A stretch of DNA of 64,000 nucleotides from Paenibacillus xerothermodurans (GCF_002220865.2 NZ_NHRJ02000003.1:63244-127243), one strand, 5' to 3'. Numbered from the stretch's first letter, positions 8,442-17,033 are shown. Notes: generated from the sequence alone by a model not told the origin. Program-made: numbers and translations.

Positions 8442-9119
8442 GTGATCCACATCTCGAACAAAACCTATGAGGTGGTCGCAGACCATAAAAACGGCTGGAA
8501 GCCGGATGCATTCAAGGAACGCTACAGCGAGGTGCTTGAGCGCTATGATTATATCGTTGGGGACTGGGGATACAACCAGCTGCGGCTGCGCGGTTTTTTT
8601 AAGGAGGATCATCCGAAAGCAACGAAGGAATCCTCAATCGCTACACTGCAGGATTATTTGAATGAGTACTGCAACTTTGGCTGTGCTTACTTCATCCTCG
8701 AGAAAATCGCGGTTCGGCCTGAAGCAAGCGCGGAACAGCCGGTGCCAGCCGAAGGTGTCACATTGGATCAGGCTGGGGCGCAGGTACCGCTCGAGCCCGC
8801 ATATCACATAGAACCGCCAACGCACCTGCCACGGCATCAGCCGCAGGCGCACAGAGCACCGGATCAGCCCGAGCGCAGTGAGCGGCAGGAAAAACCGGAA
8901 CGTCAAGCACGGCCGGAGCGACCGGAGCGTCACGACCGGCAGGACAGACAGGAACGGCAGTCGGGCCGCTCGCATCAGGCACAGCGCAATCATTCACGGA
9001 AACATTATCCAAATCATAATCAACATAGGCAAAACCAGTCGAACGAGCGTAACCAACCGCCATCTAGGCGGCAAAATCAAGGCACGTCGAGTCCAGCGCA
9101 GCAGAACCAATCGCAATAG
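8442..9119 (+). CDS. yutD: YutD family protein with a long low-complexity tail
   Basis: Residues 1-90 match the small YutD (DUF1027) family: ISNKTYEVVADHKNGW, FKERYSEVLERYDYIVGDWGYNQLRLRGFF, YLNEYCNFGCAYFILEK. Usual members are only about 100 residues; here about 135 more follow, dominated by Gln, Arg, Pro, His, Glu and Asn (repeated RPER/RQxR), with no hydrophobic core. This looks disordered and nucleic-acid-binding in character. The start is GTG 8442, with GGGAGG 10 nt upstream; the ATG at 8437 is out of frame. It follows lipA by 42 nt. The function of YutD is not known. Confidence 0.8.
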   Translation: MIHISNKTYEVVADHKNGWKPDAFKERYSEVLERYDYIVGDWGYNQLRLRGFFKEDHPKATKESSIATLQDYLNEYCNFGCAYFILEKIAVRPEASAEQPVPAEGVTLDQAGAQVPLEPAYHIEPPTHLPRHQPQAHRAPDQPERSERQEKPERQARPERPERHDRQDRQERQSGRSHQAQRNHSRKHYPNHNQHRQNQSNERNQPPSRRQNQGTSSPAQQNQSQ

Positions 9120-9381
9120 CGCTTTACTGCGGTCACGCAGCCTAGGATGCGAACGCTAAGCCAGCAGCGCAACGCCGAAAGCTGTCGAGCACGCAGGGCA
9201 CGCCGGGATGGTCACAGCAATAGCTGCAAGTGCAGACTGGCGTCGCTGCCGAGGCGGGAACACAACATACCACTGCCCGGCGCTGAGATACGCGGCAAAT
9301 TGGAACTACGTGCGGTTCGTTGGCCACAACATGCCCCCAGACCGCTCGAACGGTGAGCCTGCCGGGATGGCACATAAGCGC

Positions 9382-9418
9382 AAAAAAAAGCCCTGACCTA
9401 TTGCCGACGGTCAGGGCT
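9382..9418 (-). terminator. Terminator of NAD kinase (stem contains its stop codon)
   Basis: AGCCCTGACC / GGTCAGGGCT, 10-bp perfect stem with a 10-nt loop, followed on the minus strand by eight T. The TGA stop of the NAD kinase gene is part of the ascending stem. On the plus strand it is followed by TTCTTCT and may also serve yutD. Confidence 0.85.
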
Positions 9419-10238
9419 TCTTCTCCATAATCGGCTCGTAGCCGATGAATGCTTCACGCACGCGGCTCCAAAACGGGAATGGGCGGAAACGGGCGAATTT
9501 CACCTTTTTGCCGGCTGCCACCATACCTCGGATGGAGACGATATCGTTGCGTTGCACGTACACATGATCCAAAGAGAGCAAAATATTCTGATTGGCTCGC
9601 GGATAAATATCACAATGATGGTGTCGTGGCAGAATGACCGGCGAGCCCAGCGTGCGAAATACACGATTGTTGATGGACGCGATCTCGGTTATCTGTATGG
9701 CGTCCAACGATGGATGGACGATCGCGCCGCCCAAGCTTTTATTGTAAGCTGTGCTGCCCGCCGGCGTCGAAATACATATGCCGTCCCCCCGGAATGTCTC
9801 CAGCAATTCATCATTGATATGAAGCTGTGCCATCAGAGTCGCGTCGACCCCTTTTAACGTAAATTCATTCAGCGCCAGCTGTGTCTCAATGCCTTGTGGA
9901 GTCGTAATCTGGATTTCTACCAAGGGATATTTAACGACGCGCAGATCGTTATTTCGGGCGCTGTCTCCCATTAAGTCAGCCAGCGTCTCGACTTCATCGG
10001 GCTTCCAATCAGCAAAAAAGCCAAGCCGCCCGGTGTGGATACCGACAAAGGCTGTGCTTTCCAACTGCTCTTTATATCGATGAAAGGCATGCAATAAAGT
10101 TCCGTCTCCGCCGATGGATAGCACAATGTCCGGCTGTTCCTCCTCATGGATCAGCCCATGCTGCTGAACCAAACGGTGGAAGGTATGCATTAACTGTATG
10201 GAGATCTCATCACCGCGGTGTATAACGTTATATTTCAA
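9411..10238 (-). CDS. nadK: NAD kinase
   Basis: A 275-residue cytoplasmic enzyme phosphorylating NAD to NADP. The ATP-binding GGDGT motif is at residues 43-47 (SIGGDGTLLHA), and the NAD-site NE motif lies in ALNEFTLKG. The RGDGICISTPAGSTAYNKSLGG block of the family is intact. The length fits the Bacillus NAD kinases; the overall look is closer to the second paralogue (YtdI/NadF2). The start is TTG 10238 with AGGAGG 7 nt upstream. It is the last gene before a terminator whose stem includes its stop codon. The upstream neighbour is a PilZ protein 66 nt away on the same strand. Confidence 0.92.
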   Translation of the reverse strand: MKYNVIHRGDEISIQLMHTFHRLVQQHGLIHEEEQPDIVLSIGGDGTLLHAFHRYKEQLESTAFVGIHTGRLGFFADWKPDEVETLADLMGDSARNNDLRVVKYPLVEIQITTPQGIETQLALNEFTLKGVDATLMAQLHINDELLETFRGDGICISTPAGSTAYNKSLGGAIVHPSLDAIQITEIASINNRVFRTLGSPVILPRHHHCDIYPRANQNILLSLDHVYVQRNDIVSIRGMVAAGKKVKFARFRPFPFWSRVREAFIGYEPIMEKKP

Positions 10239-10304
10239 AGGTTTTCCTCCTAACAGTGCGCCTGCACGGGCGGGTTGTACAACACAATCCCATCTTCACC
10301 GCGT

Positions 10305-10982
10305 CTAGCCGATAGAACGCGTACAGTATCCGTCTATTGTATGAGTCAAGCTTTCAGGGACATTGCGGAATTCCACTGCGACCCGGTAGACCCCGGTGTC
10401 TAATTGCGACACACGCACAACCTCAGCGTGCACCATAAATGTATGCGGATGACCCGGCAAAACAAAGCTTAGCTCCAGATACAGCGGATAAAAAATGCGG
10501 CTTAGTGTGGTAAACGACAGACCTCCGGCCGAAATATCTTTTATCTCTCCGGAAAACGTAATGCCTTCACCAGCCGCTGCACTGCCTACGCCGGAGATTC
10601 GGCAGGAGAGCGGTGCCGGCGAAGGCAGTTGAATCCGGTTGAATCTGCGATTTTGGAACATCTTCAGCTGCTGCGGCGGAGCAAGTGTCAGCCAGCAGAC
10701 GTTATCTTCGATCTCCGTATGAAGCAGGTCGACAAATCCATAGTATAAAAAGCCGCGTTCCCGGAATGACACTTCGATAAAGCAAACATGCTGCAAGCCC
10801 TCAAAAGGAGAAGCGGCGGGAAATTCCAGCGAAACCACCATCTGATTTTCGTCAACGGTTTGCAGGACGAAATTGTCTTCATAACAAAATGGAAGGCCGC
10901 CTTTGGTTTCCCCCACTATAATAAGACTGCAATTCATCCGGGGAACCACCATATCCATAGCTAACGCTTGGGTCCAATTCAT
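10305..10982 (-). CDS. PilZ-domain protein (YcgR-like, putative c-di-GMP receptor)
   Basis: About 225 residues with an N-terminal YcgR-N-like beta domain (about residues 20-100) and a C-terminal PilZ domain. The c-di-GMP signature is present: RRFNR (RxxxR) at the start of PilZ and DISAGGLSF (D/NxSxxG) about 40 residues on. In Bacillus the homologous YpfA/DgrA brakes flagellar motors when c-di-GMP binds; that role here is inference. The start is uncertain: ATG 10982 is used although its ribosome site is weak; the open frame reaches TTG 11045. It may be co-transcribed with nadK. Confidence 0.78.
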   Translation of the reverse strand: MNWTQALAMDMVVPRMNCSLIIVGETKGGLPFCYEDNFVLQTVDENQMVVSLEFPAASPFEGLQHVCFIEVSFRERGFLYYGFVDLLHTEIEDNVCWLTLAPPQQLKMFQNRRFNRIQLPSPAPLSCRISGVGSAAAGEGITFSGEIKDISAGGLSFTTLSRIFYPLYLELSFVLPGHPHTFMVHAEVVRVSQLDTGVYRVAVEFRNVPESLTHTIDGYCTRSIG

Positions 10983-11080
10983 ATAATCACCATACTGGTT
11001 TGATAGTAAACATCGAGCCTGCGATGATAACTCAATAATAATCAAAAAAATGCAATATTACAATGTTTGCACGACTTCAT

Positions 11081-11127
11081 AAGGAAATCGCCTCCGGCGG
11101 CCAATTTCGGTTCGAGCGGAGGGCGAT
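11081..11127 (-). terminator. Probable terminator after ylbJ
   Basis: On the minus strand ATCGCCCTCCG pairs with CGGAGGCGAT (one bulge), followed by TTTCCTT. It lies just after the ylbJ stop; the T-run is weak. Confidence 0.5.
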
Positions 11128-11132
11128 CAGGT

Positions 11133-12371
11133 TTAACTCTTCACAAACGGTCTGATTGTGCGATGAATCACGCACAGCAGTATTAACAGCAGTATGCTAC
11201 CGGTAAACACTACGCCGGACCATGGCACCAAATGAGTCCAGACACCTGTGACAGGCGCGGTCATATCCAACATGGGGACATAGGCCGCCAACGTGCTGCG
11301 CGATGCTTGCATGGGCTCCCAGAGGATGTACACCGCTGCGGCAGCCAGAAAAGCATGCAGCAGACGGGCCGCGAGGAAAGGCAGGTACCGCAGATTGGTA
11401 TGATGCAGCAGGCTCACTATCTGTGCGTGCACGGATAAACCGGCCCAAGAAAGTACGAACGCTGCGATCGCCGTTTTGTGCACGAGGTCGATCTGTGCGC
11501 CGGCGCTGCCGGCCGATTTGGCGCCCAATGTAACCTCGAAGAAGCCGTTCACAACGGCCTGGGAAAGCGGGATAGGCACATTGAATAACTGAAGCACAGA
11601 GTTTACCCCCTGATAAAATACCGTCATAATATGGGCAGAAGTCATTACTTCCATAATCACGGAGAAAAACACCACCAGCCCGCCCACGACAAAAATCAAT
11701 TGCAGACCGGACTTGACCGCCTGCGGTATGATCTCCCCGAGCGTACGTCCGTCGGCCATTCTTGCCTTATGCATTGCTTCGAACGCCCGGGCCCAGATGT
11801 TGCCCGTCTGCTGTTCAGATGGGTCCGGCAGTAGAACCGCGCTGCGGCTCGCTCGCAAGCCATGAAACCGCATGAGTAAACCAAGCAGAACCGCGCTGCC
11901 ATAGTGGGCCGCCGCCAAAATTCCAGCCAGTCCCGGGTCGTGAAAAAAGCCCACAGATACCGCCCCAATGAGAAAGATAGGGTCGGACGACGTGGTGAAC
12001 GATATGAGCCGTTCACCTTCTTCGCGGTTAATAAGCCTCTGCTCCCAGAGTTGGGCGGTGAGGCGGGCGCCCACGGGATAGCCGGCCGCGAATCCCATTG
12101 CCATCACAAACCCGCCGATGCCGGGAATGCGGAAGACCGGCCGCATCATCGGATCCAGCAGGGTACCAAAGAAGTGGACAATGCCTACGCAGAGCATCAT
12201 CTCCGAAATAACAAAAAATGGAAATAAGGCCGGGAAAAGCACGTCCCACCATATGGACAATCCTTTGAGCGATGCCCGGATTGCGTCATGCGGAAACAGG
12301 AGCATCAAGCCCATCAGGCCGAGCGAGAAAAGAGCGATAAAATGCAGCAGCGAAAACCGTTTTAACAGCAT
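11133..12371 (-). CDS. ylbJ: Sporulation integral membrane protein YlbJ
   Basis: A 412-residue polytopic membrane protein with the nucleoside-recognition (Gate) fold seen in YlbJ. Diagnostic stretches are WWDVLFPALFPFFVISEMML, GFVMAMGFAAGYPVGARL, and FTTSSDPIFLIGAVSVGFF. In Bacillus, YlbJ is made in the mother cell under sigma-E and is needed for heat-resistant spores. Length and topology match (about 408 residues in B. subtilis). GGGAGG lies 6 nt before the ATG. A probable terminator follows directly. Confidence 0.88.
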   Translation of the reverse strand: MLLKRFSLLHFIALFSLGLMGLMLLFPHDAIRASLKGLSIWWDVLFPALFPFFVISEMMLCVGIVHFFGTLLDPMMRPVFRIPGIGGFVMAMGFAAGYPVGARLTAQLWEQRLINREEGERLISFTTSSDPIFLIGAVSVGFFHDPGLAGILAAAHYGSAVLLGLLMRFHGLRASRSAVLLPDPSEQQTGNIWARAFEAMHKARMADGRTLGEIIPQAVKSGLQLIFVVGGLVVFFSVIMEVMTSAHIMTVFYQGVNSVLQLFNVPIPLSQAVVNGFFEVTLGAKSAGSAGAQIDLVHKTAIAAFVLSWAGLSVHAQIVSLLHHTNLRYLPFLAARLLHAFLAAAAVYILWEPMQASRSTLAAYVPMLDMTAPVTGVWTHLVPWSGVVFTGSILLLILLCVIHRTIRPFVKS

Positions 12372-12597
12372 GGGCAGCCTCCCGTAAAATGCAGCATCAA
12401 TCAGCTGGCTTGCCAGCGGACATACACATATACCAGATAGTGCTCGTCTGTTTACATATATGTTTCAGCTGGAACAGACATGCTTCAATTCGCCGGCTCT
12501 TACGGTAAGAAAATTAATACAGACCGCCTCGAAATAGCTGAAATTGCATAGGATGTATGGTACAATTGGACCAATATGAGACTAGGAGTTGATCCTT

Positions 12598-12693
12598 ATG
12601 ATGGGTATAATCACTGGCATTCTCGTATGTGCTTTTGTATTTGTCATCAGGGAAACGTTAATGGCCTCCAGCGAGGAAGATTTGGAGAGCTGA
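12598..12693 (+). CDS. Predicted 31-residue membrane peptide
   Basis: A short open frame not recognised as any family: one hydrophobic segment (GIITGILVCAFVFVI) followed by an acidic C-terminal end (SSEEDLES). Support for translation is an AGGAG box 9 nt before the first of two adjacent ATGs. A strong terminator 35 nt after the stop shows that something here is transcribed on the plus strand. It is upstream of and separate from the haemoglobin gene. Could be a small membrane protein or a chance frame; no function is proposed. Confidence 0.45.
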   Translation: MMGIITGILVCAFVFVIRETLMASSEEDLES

Positions 12694-12727
12694 CATGGGT
12701 TTTATCAAGTTGATTTTCTCAGGTTAC

Positions 12728-12758
12728 GGATGCTAAGCGCGCATTAGCGTCCTTTTTT
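12728..12758 (+). terminator. Rho-independent terminator
   Basis: GGATGCTAA / TTAGCGTCC (one G-T pair), 7-nt loop, then six T. It closes the transcript carrying the 31-codon frame. Confidence 0.85.
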
Positions 12759-12800
12759 GCATAAACGAAGAAATCCATACAGAACAGGTGATGACAAATT

Positions 12801-13199
12801 ATGTCCGAGCAGAGCAGTCCAAGGGAAGAAAACACACTGTTTGACGCGATAGGCGGTGAGGCTGTGATTCGCCGCATCGTAGCGGCTTTTTACCCGAAGG
12901 TACAGGCAGACCCGCTGATTGGGCCGCTTTTCCCGGAAAACATTGATCCGGTTATGGAAAAGCAGGCTTTGTTTTTGACGCAATTTTTCGGGGGGCCGCC
13001 ACTGTATTCAGCGAAGTACGGCCATCCCATGATGCGTGCCAGACATCTGCCGTTTGAAATAACACCGGAGCGTGCACAGGCTTGGCTCGGCTGTATGGAG
13101 CGGGCGCTGGAGGAAGTTGGCGTAGAACCTGAACTGAAAAAGTTCATGTTGGAACGTCTTCAAGGTCCGGCTCATCATTTTATCAATAAAAGTAAATAA
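12801..13199 (+). CDS. Truncated haemoglobin (group II, YjbI-like)
   Basis: A 132-residue globin of the 2-on-2 group II (trHbO) type, binding haem and O2 or NO in the cytoplasm. Visible family residues are FDAIGGEAVIRRIVAAFYPKV at the start, PLFP, the QFFGGPPLYSAKYGHPMMRARHLPFEI block with the proximal histidine region (RHLPF), and AWLGCMERAL with the conserved Trp of helix G. AGGTGAT lies 8 nt before the ATG. Bacillus YjbI is linked to disulfide stress through neighbouring yjbH; no such neighbour is present here. Confidence 0.92.
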   Translation: MSEQSSPREENTLFDAIGGEAVIRRIVAAFYPKVQADPLIGPLFPENIDPVMEKQALFLTQFFGGPPLYSAKYGHPMMRARHLPFEITPERAQAWLGCMERALEEVGVEPELKKFMLERLQGPAHHFINKSK

Positions 13200-13770
13200 A
13201 AAGTGATATACATGTTCAACTGCAGAGAGGAAGTGGCTGTTTGCTCGCGCCGCTTTTCAAGTGAAGGCAGAATGCAAATAATTGTAAAACGAACATCCAA
13301 ACATCCAGGGACGTCGATGCTGCACGGCTCATGTATTTAATAGGCGAGCTGAACAGACATTTGAAAAAGTATAAAGGCGCGGTCTATGGTTTGGGCGCGT
13401 GATTAACGAGCAGCGCCAGCATGGACGACGCCAGGATCCGTGCTGCGCGTGAGCAGTGCTCGGCCCTACGTGATCATATGCTGGCGGACAACATGGAGCT
13501 GCCTGAGGAAATGCTCGGAGAAAGCGGGTAAGGCGGACGAAAACCTAGCTGATAAAAAAACGCTTGGCGTCACACCCAGTTTAAATAAGGGTCGGCGACA
13601 AGCGTTTTTTGCTGTGGCATGCGGGCCCGCGCGGACGACAGAGGCGCATGCGGGGCCTCCGGTGTAATGTGTGGGGCCTGTGTGGGGCCTCATGTAAGCC
13701 GCGGACGGCAGAGGCTCAATGCCCGCAGACGCCGGCTAGGTGCACGCTGCAGCAAATCTGTGGCGGCGGA
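13200..13770. other. Gene-poor gap with a hairpin terminator
   Basis: No convincing gene. A 36-codon frame at 13421-13531 (MDDARIRAAREQCSAL...) is amphipathic but has no ribosome site. From about 13620 to 13740 are G/C-rich imperfect repeats (GCGGACG(A/G)CAGAGGC). The only clear element is the terminator at 13554. Confidence 0.4.
13554..13610. terminator. Bidirectional terminator-like hairpin
   Basis: AAAACGCTTG pairs with CAAGCGTTTT across a loop of about 33 nt, with T-runs outward on both strands. It separates the haemoglobin region from the small minus-strand genes. Confidence 0.65.
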
Positions 13771-14010
13771 TCATTGCCGCTGCCGCAAAGGTTCATTTGC
13801 GAGCAGATAGTCGGTGTCGACGTCCACCAATGTAGTTTTATTGTGGCAGCAAGGAAAGACGAGCAGCTTTTTCACGCCGCGGGCAATTTCGGGCAAGTCC
13901 TTTCGTTTCAGCGGTAAAAGGACGTTGTCTGTATGGCAAAACGGACATTCCGGTACATACACATCCTGTTGAATTAAGTCGTAGGGGCACGTGTTTTCAA
14001 AAGGAATCAT
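13771..14010 (-). CDS. Small zinc-ribbon-like protein
   Basis: 79 residues with two cysteine pairs, CPFC and PCCH, spaced about 30 residues apart, plus an early Cys. The pattern ECPFCHTDNVLLPLK ... LLVFPCCHNKTTLVDVD suggests a zinc ribbon. The family is not recognised by name. ATG 14010 is preferred over the TTG six nt earlier, with GGGAG 8 nt upstream. The start lies 2 nt beyond the yycC stop, so the two are translationally coupled and probably act together. Confidence 0.65.
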   Translation of the reverse strand: MIPFENTCPYDLIQQDVYVPECPFCHTDNVLLPLKRKDLPEIARGVKKLLVFPCCHNKTTLVDVDTDYLLANEPLRQRQ

Positions 14011-14012
14011 GG

Positions 14013-14195
14013 TCAAGACTCCCGTTTCGCCGAGTCCGGGGTGTTCTGACCGGGTGAGTTGGCGCTGTTTTTGCTCAGTTCGGCAAGCTTTTGCAGTAAT
14101 ATGTGTTGTGGCATATGCATCAGATGTTCCAATGGGACATTTAATTGTTTAGCGAGCTTTTGAGCTGTTTCAGGCGAAATTTGCAATGGTTTCAT
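14013..14195 (-). CDS. yycC: YycC family protein
   Basis: A 60-residue protein whose N-terminal 40 residues (MKPLQISPETAQKLAKQLNVPLEHLMHMPQHILLQKLAEL) follow the small YycC family of Bacillales almost exactly; the remainder is a polar Ser/Asn/Pro tail. The function is not known. AGGAGTGAG lies before the ATG. First gene of a two-gene unit with the zinc-ribbon-like protein, divergent from pepF. Confidence 0.85.
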   Translation of the reverse strand: MKPLQISPETAQKLAKQLNVPLEHLMHMPQHILLQKLAELSKNSANSPGQNTPDSAKRES

Positions 14196-14348
14196 TCGTA
14201 CTCACTCCTGTCCGCACAAGTTATAGTCAACATTTAAACATAGCGTCAGCAACATTTCAACAGACTCGGTGCCGGTCATTTTGGGCAATGTTGTAAAGTA
14301 TGGTTTAATGAGAGTGTATCTAATTTCCCTGAAAGGGTGCGATGCTGA

Positions 14349-16136
14349 ATGAAAACACCATTGACTCAGACGTGGAATTTATCAACTTTTTTTGAGGGTG
14401 GAAGCGCCTCGGATGAGTTTCGAACGTTTTTGCAGCAGACCGGTTCGGACATAAAAGAATTTAGACGGATTGTTGACGAGTTGTCTTCTGCGAACATTAC
14501 GCACGCCGATGAGCTTATGCAGTCGGTGGAGCTGCTTCAATCCATCGCCAAAAAGCTGAGGGAAGCAGACTCGTTTGTGTCATGTCTTGCGGCTGAAAAT
14601 CAGACTGACAAACATGCAATTTTTCTCGCCGGCCGGGTCAAAGAGCTCGCGGCGGCATACGCCTCGGCTCAGACTACATTTGATCAGCTGCTCACGCAGA
14701 TTGACGATGCAACATGGAGATCGATGCTGAACAGTCCTCAGCTGGATGAAATAGCGTTTCCGCTGCAGGAGCGCCGTGAGCTCGCGGCGGAGAAGCTGCC
14801 CCCGGAGCAGGAGACGCTGGCCCATGAGCTGGCCATCGACGGTTACCACGGCTGGGGGGAAGCTTACAACACCACAGTGAGCAAATTCCGGGTTAAGTTC
14901 GAAGAGGACGGCAGGACGTTAGAGCTGTCGGCGGGCCAGGCGGCGAATAAGATGCACCATCCCAACCGGGCTGTGCGGCAGCAGCTGTTTAAGCTGTGGG
15001 AGAAGGAGTGGTCGGAGCATGCCGATTACTGTGCCGATGCGTTAAACCACCTGGCAGGCTTCAGGCTGAGGCTGTATGAGCGGCGTGGGTGGAAAGATAC
15101 ACTTAAGGAGCCGCTTGCGATCAACCGCATGTCCAAGGAGACGTTGGACACCATGTGGGACGTGATTGACCGTGGGAAGGACATTTTCGTGCAGTATTTG
15201 CAGCGCAAGGCGAAGCTGCTCGGATTAGAACGGTTGAGCTGGTATGACGTGGAGGCTCCCGTAGGGCAGGGCAGCCAGCATTTTAGTTACGATGAAGGCG
15301 CGAAGTTGATCGTGGAGCAATTCCGGGAATTTAGTCCGAACATGGCCGACTTTGCTGAGCACGCGTTTGAGTCCCGTTGGATTGAGGCAGAGGACCGGCC
15401 GGGCAAAAGGCCCGGCGGTTTTTGTACTTCTTTTCCGATCGCGGAGGAGACTCGCATTTTCATGACTTACGCGGGCACAGCCTCCAATGTTGCGACTCTC
15501 GCCCATGAGTTGGGGCACGGCTACCATCAACATGTGATGAATGATCTGCCCGCATTGGCACAGGAATATGCGATGAATGTCGCGGAAACGGCGTCCACGT
15601 TTGCTGAGATGGTGGTGTCAGACGCGGCGATCAAGAGTGCCTCCAGTGAGGAGGAGCGGCTCACGCTGCTTGAGGATAGGATTCAGCGGTCGGTTGCGTT
15701 TTACATGAACATTCATGCCCGGTTTTTGTTCGAGACCCGGTTTTATGAGGAACGCGGCAAAGGGCTGGTCAGCGTAGACAAGCTCAACGAAATGATGGAG
15801 CAAGCGCAGCGCGAGGCGTTCCGCGATTCCTTAGCTGAGTATCACCCGCATTTCTGGGCGTCAAAGCTGCATTTCTACATAACGGACGTACCGTTTTACA
15901 ACTTTCCTTACACGTTTGGATATATGTTCAGCTCCGGCATCTACGCTGAGGCAGTGCGCCAAGGGGGCGAATTTGAGGATAAATATGTGGCTCTTTTGCG
16001 AGATACCGGCCGAATGACGGTTGAGCAGCTGGCCGAGAAGCATCTTGGGGTAAATCTGCGCAAACCGGACTTCTGGCAGCGCGCCCTGGATTTAACTGCG
16101 GAGGATGTTCGGGAATTTCTGCAGGCTACCCAATAG
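14349..16136 (+). CDS. pepF: M3 family oligoendopeptidase (PepF-type)
   Basis: A 595-residue cytoplasmic zinc metallopeptidase of the PepF/M3B group, cleaving short peptides of roughly 7-17 residues. The zinc motif HELGH is at residues 386-390 within ATLAHELGHGYHQHVM, and the third ligand Glu lies in NVAETASTFAEM about 25 residues later. The substrate-closing C-terminal part (FPYTFGYMFSSGIYAEAVRQG) is intact. GAAAGGG precedes the ATG. Monocistronic: divergent from yycC and ended by a strong terminator. Confidence 0.92.
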   Translation: MKTPLTQTWNLSTFFEGGSASDEFRTFLQQTGSDIKEFRRIVDELSSANITHADELMQSVELLQSIAKKLREADSFVSCLAAENQTDKHAIFLAGRVKELAAAYASAQTTFDQLLTQIDDATWRSMLNSPQLDEIAFPLQERRELAAEKLPPEQETLAHELAIDGYHGWGEAYNTTVSKFRVKFEEDGRTLELSAGQAANKMHHPNRAVRQQLFKLWEKEWSEHADYCADALNHLAGFRLRLYERRGWKDTLKEPLAINRMSKETLDTMWDVIDRGKDIFVQYLQRKAKLLGLERLSWYDVEAPVGQGSQHFSYDEGAKLIVEQFREFSPNMADFAEHAFESRWIEAEDRPGKRPGGFCTSFPIAEETRIFMTYAGTASNVATLAHELGHGYHQHVMNDLPALAQEYAMNVAETASTFAEMVVSDAAIKSASSEEERLTLLEDRIQRSVAFYMNIHARFLFETRFYEERGKGLVSVDKLNEMMEQAQREAFRDSLAEYHPHFWASKLHFYITDVPFYNFPYTFGYMFSSGIYAEAVRQGGEFEDKYVALLRDTGRMTVEQLAEKHLGVNLRKPDFWQRALDLTAEDVREFLQATQ

Positions 16137-16217
16137 CGGAAAAGGCCCTTGGCCGATGCTCGGCTGCTGTACGGTTGGACTTGCGCCCACCAACCTACAT
16201 AGAAAAATGCACTGCGT

Positions 16218-16249
16218 GGGGGGGCCGGCATGGCCCCTCCGTTTTTTTT
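16218..16249 (+). terminator. Rho-independent terminator of pepF
   Basis: GGGGGGGCC / GGCCCCTCC, 9-bp stem with a 5-nt loop, then G and eight T. Confidence 0.9.
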
Positions 16250-16499
16250 GCAATGTCACCTTAACATCAACGACAGCTCTCTTCGAATTAGTCGACCTGA
16301 CAACCATGTGAGGGGAAAGTGCCATTATAAATGCCCATCCGGGGGTCCATAGAACTAATTAATTTTATCCCAAAATTAGATTCGTGTAATGGTTTCGTAT
16401 CTGTGGGAGAAAGGCGGACGGGCAGCACGCTGATATGAGGAACAGGGCGGACTATCCCTACAAAAAAGGCACTTCTACGCAACAAGGAGGGTAAAAACA

Positions 16500-16565
16500 T
16501 GTCTGCTATTGTAACAAAATGTAGAAAAATCAGAATTATTCTAAAAATTGTAAATACATGTTGAT
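16500..16565 (+). CDS. Possible 21-codon micro-ORF
   Basis: An almost perfect ribosome site, AAGGAGGG, lies 6 nt before an ATG that opens a 21-residue basic peptide (MSAIVTKCRKIRIILKIVNTC). Its stop codon overlaps the -35 of the next promoter. The remaining gap from 16250 to 16650 holds nothing else I can support. It could be a real small protein, or the 5' remnant of a lost gene. Confidence 0.3.
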
Positions 16566-16589
16566 TCTTGCATATTAAGTAAATATAAT
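16561..16589 (+). promoter_or_regulatory. Sigma-A promoter for the 16650 gene
   Basis: TTGATT (16561-16566), 17-bp spacer, TATAAT (16584-16589). A small hairpin ACAGCC-ctat-AGGCTGT follows at the predicted transcript start. Confidence 0.75.
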
Positions 16590-16649
16590 AGGACTACAGC
16601 CCTATAGGCTGTGAACAAATATTATGTGCCACGAGAGAGGAGGGAAATA

Positions 16650-17033
16650 ATGATTTTAGACCACGTGCCGTTGGCAAGACAACTGGATATTGTGTTCCGG
16701 GAGATCAAAGAAGAGCTGGCACAACTGACATCAGGAACGGTATTCGTACAAATTCGCAACAATGTGGTAGGCAAGTTCGGAGTAAGAGCGTTTCCGCTCG
16801 AGAGCAAAGGGAACGAAATGCAGAAGATGGACTCAGGATTATCCGAGACACAGCTCCAAAGCTTTTACAGAACGGCTGTCGAATCGCTCAAGCTGAAGCG
16901 GTGGACCCATGGCGAAATCTTATTTGAGTTCGCGATGCGCAAGAACACGCTGTGTACGAGCGTCGCCTTCGAATCGAATTATAACATGGCGAGCCTGTTG
17001 GGAGAGAACGAACAGAAACAGAGAAGACTTTAA
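16650..17033 (+). CDS. Conserved-looking hypothetical protein, 127 residues
   Basis: Not recognised. A soluble, probably cytoplasmic protein of mixed alpha/beta composition without cysteine motifs or membrane segments (LDIVFREIKEELAQLTSGTVFVQIRNN...). ATG 16650 is chosen over an upstream ATG at 16611 because GAGGAGGG sits just before it. It has its own sigma-A promoter at 16561 and a hairpin terminator at 17093, so it is expressed alone. No functional assignment is made. Confidence 0.7.
   Translation: MILDHVPLARQLDIVFREIKEELAQLTSGTVFVQIRNNVVGKFGVRAFPLESKGNEMQKMDSGLSETQLQSFYRTAVESLKLKRWTHGEILFEFAMRKNTLCTSVAFESNYNMASLLGENEQKQRRL

Noticed and set aside
13421-13531. 36-codon frame resembling a small regulator such as Spo0E-type phosphatases
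   Set aside because: The Spo0E signature (SxxLD) is absent and no ribosome site precedes it.
16380-16500. Riboswitch before the 21-codon micro-ORF
   Set aside because: The G/C-rich leader did not match the core motifs of FMN, TPP, purine, SAM, c-di-GMP or guanidine switches.
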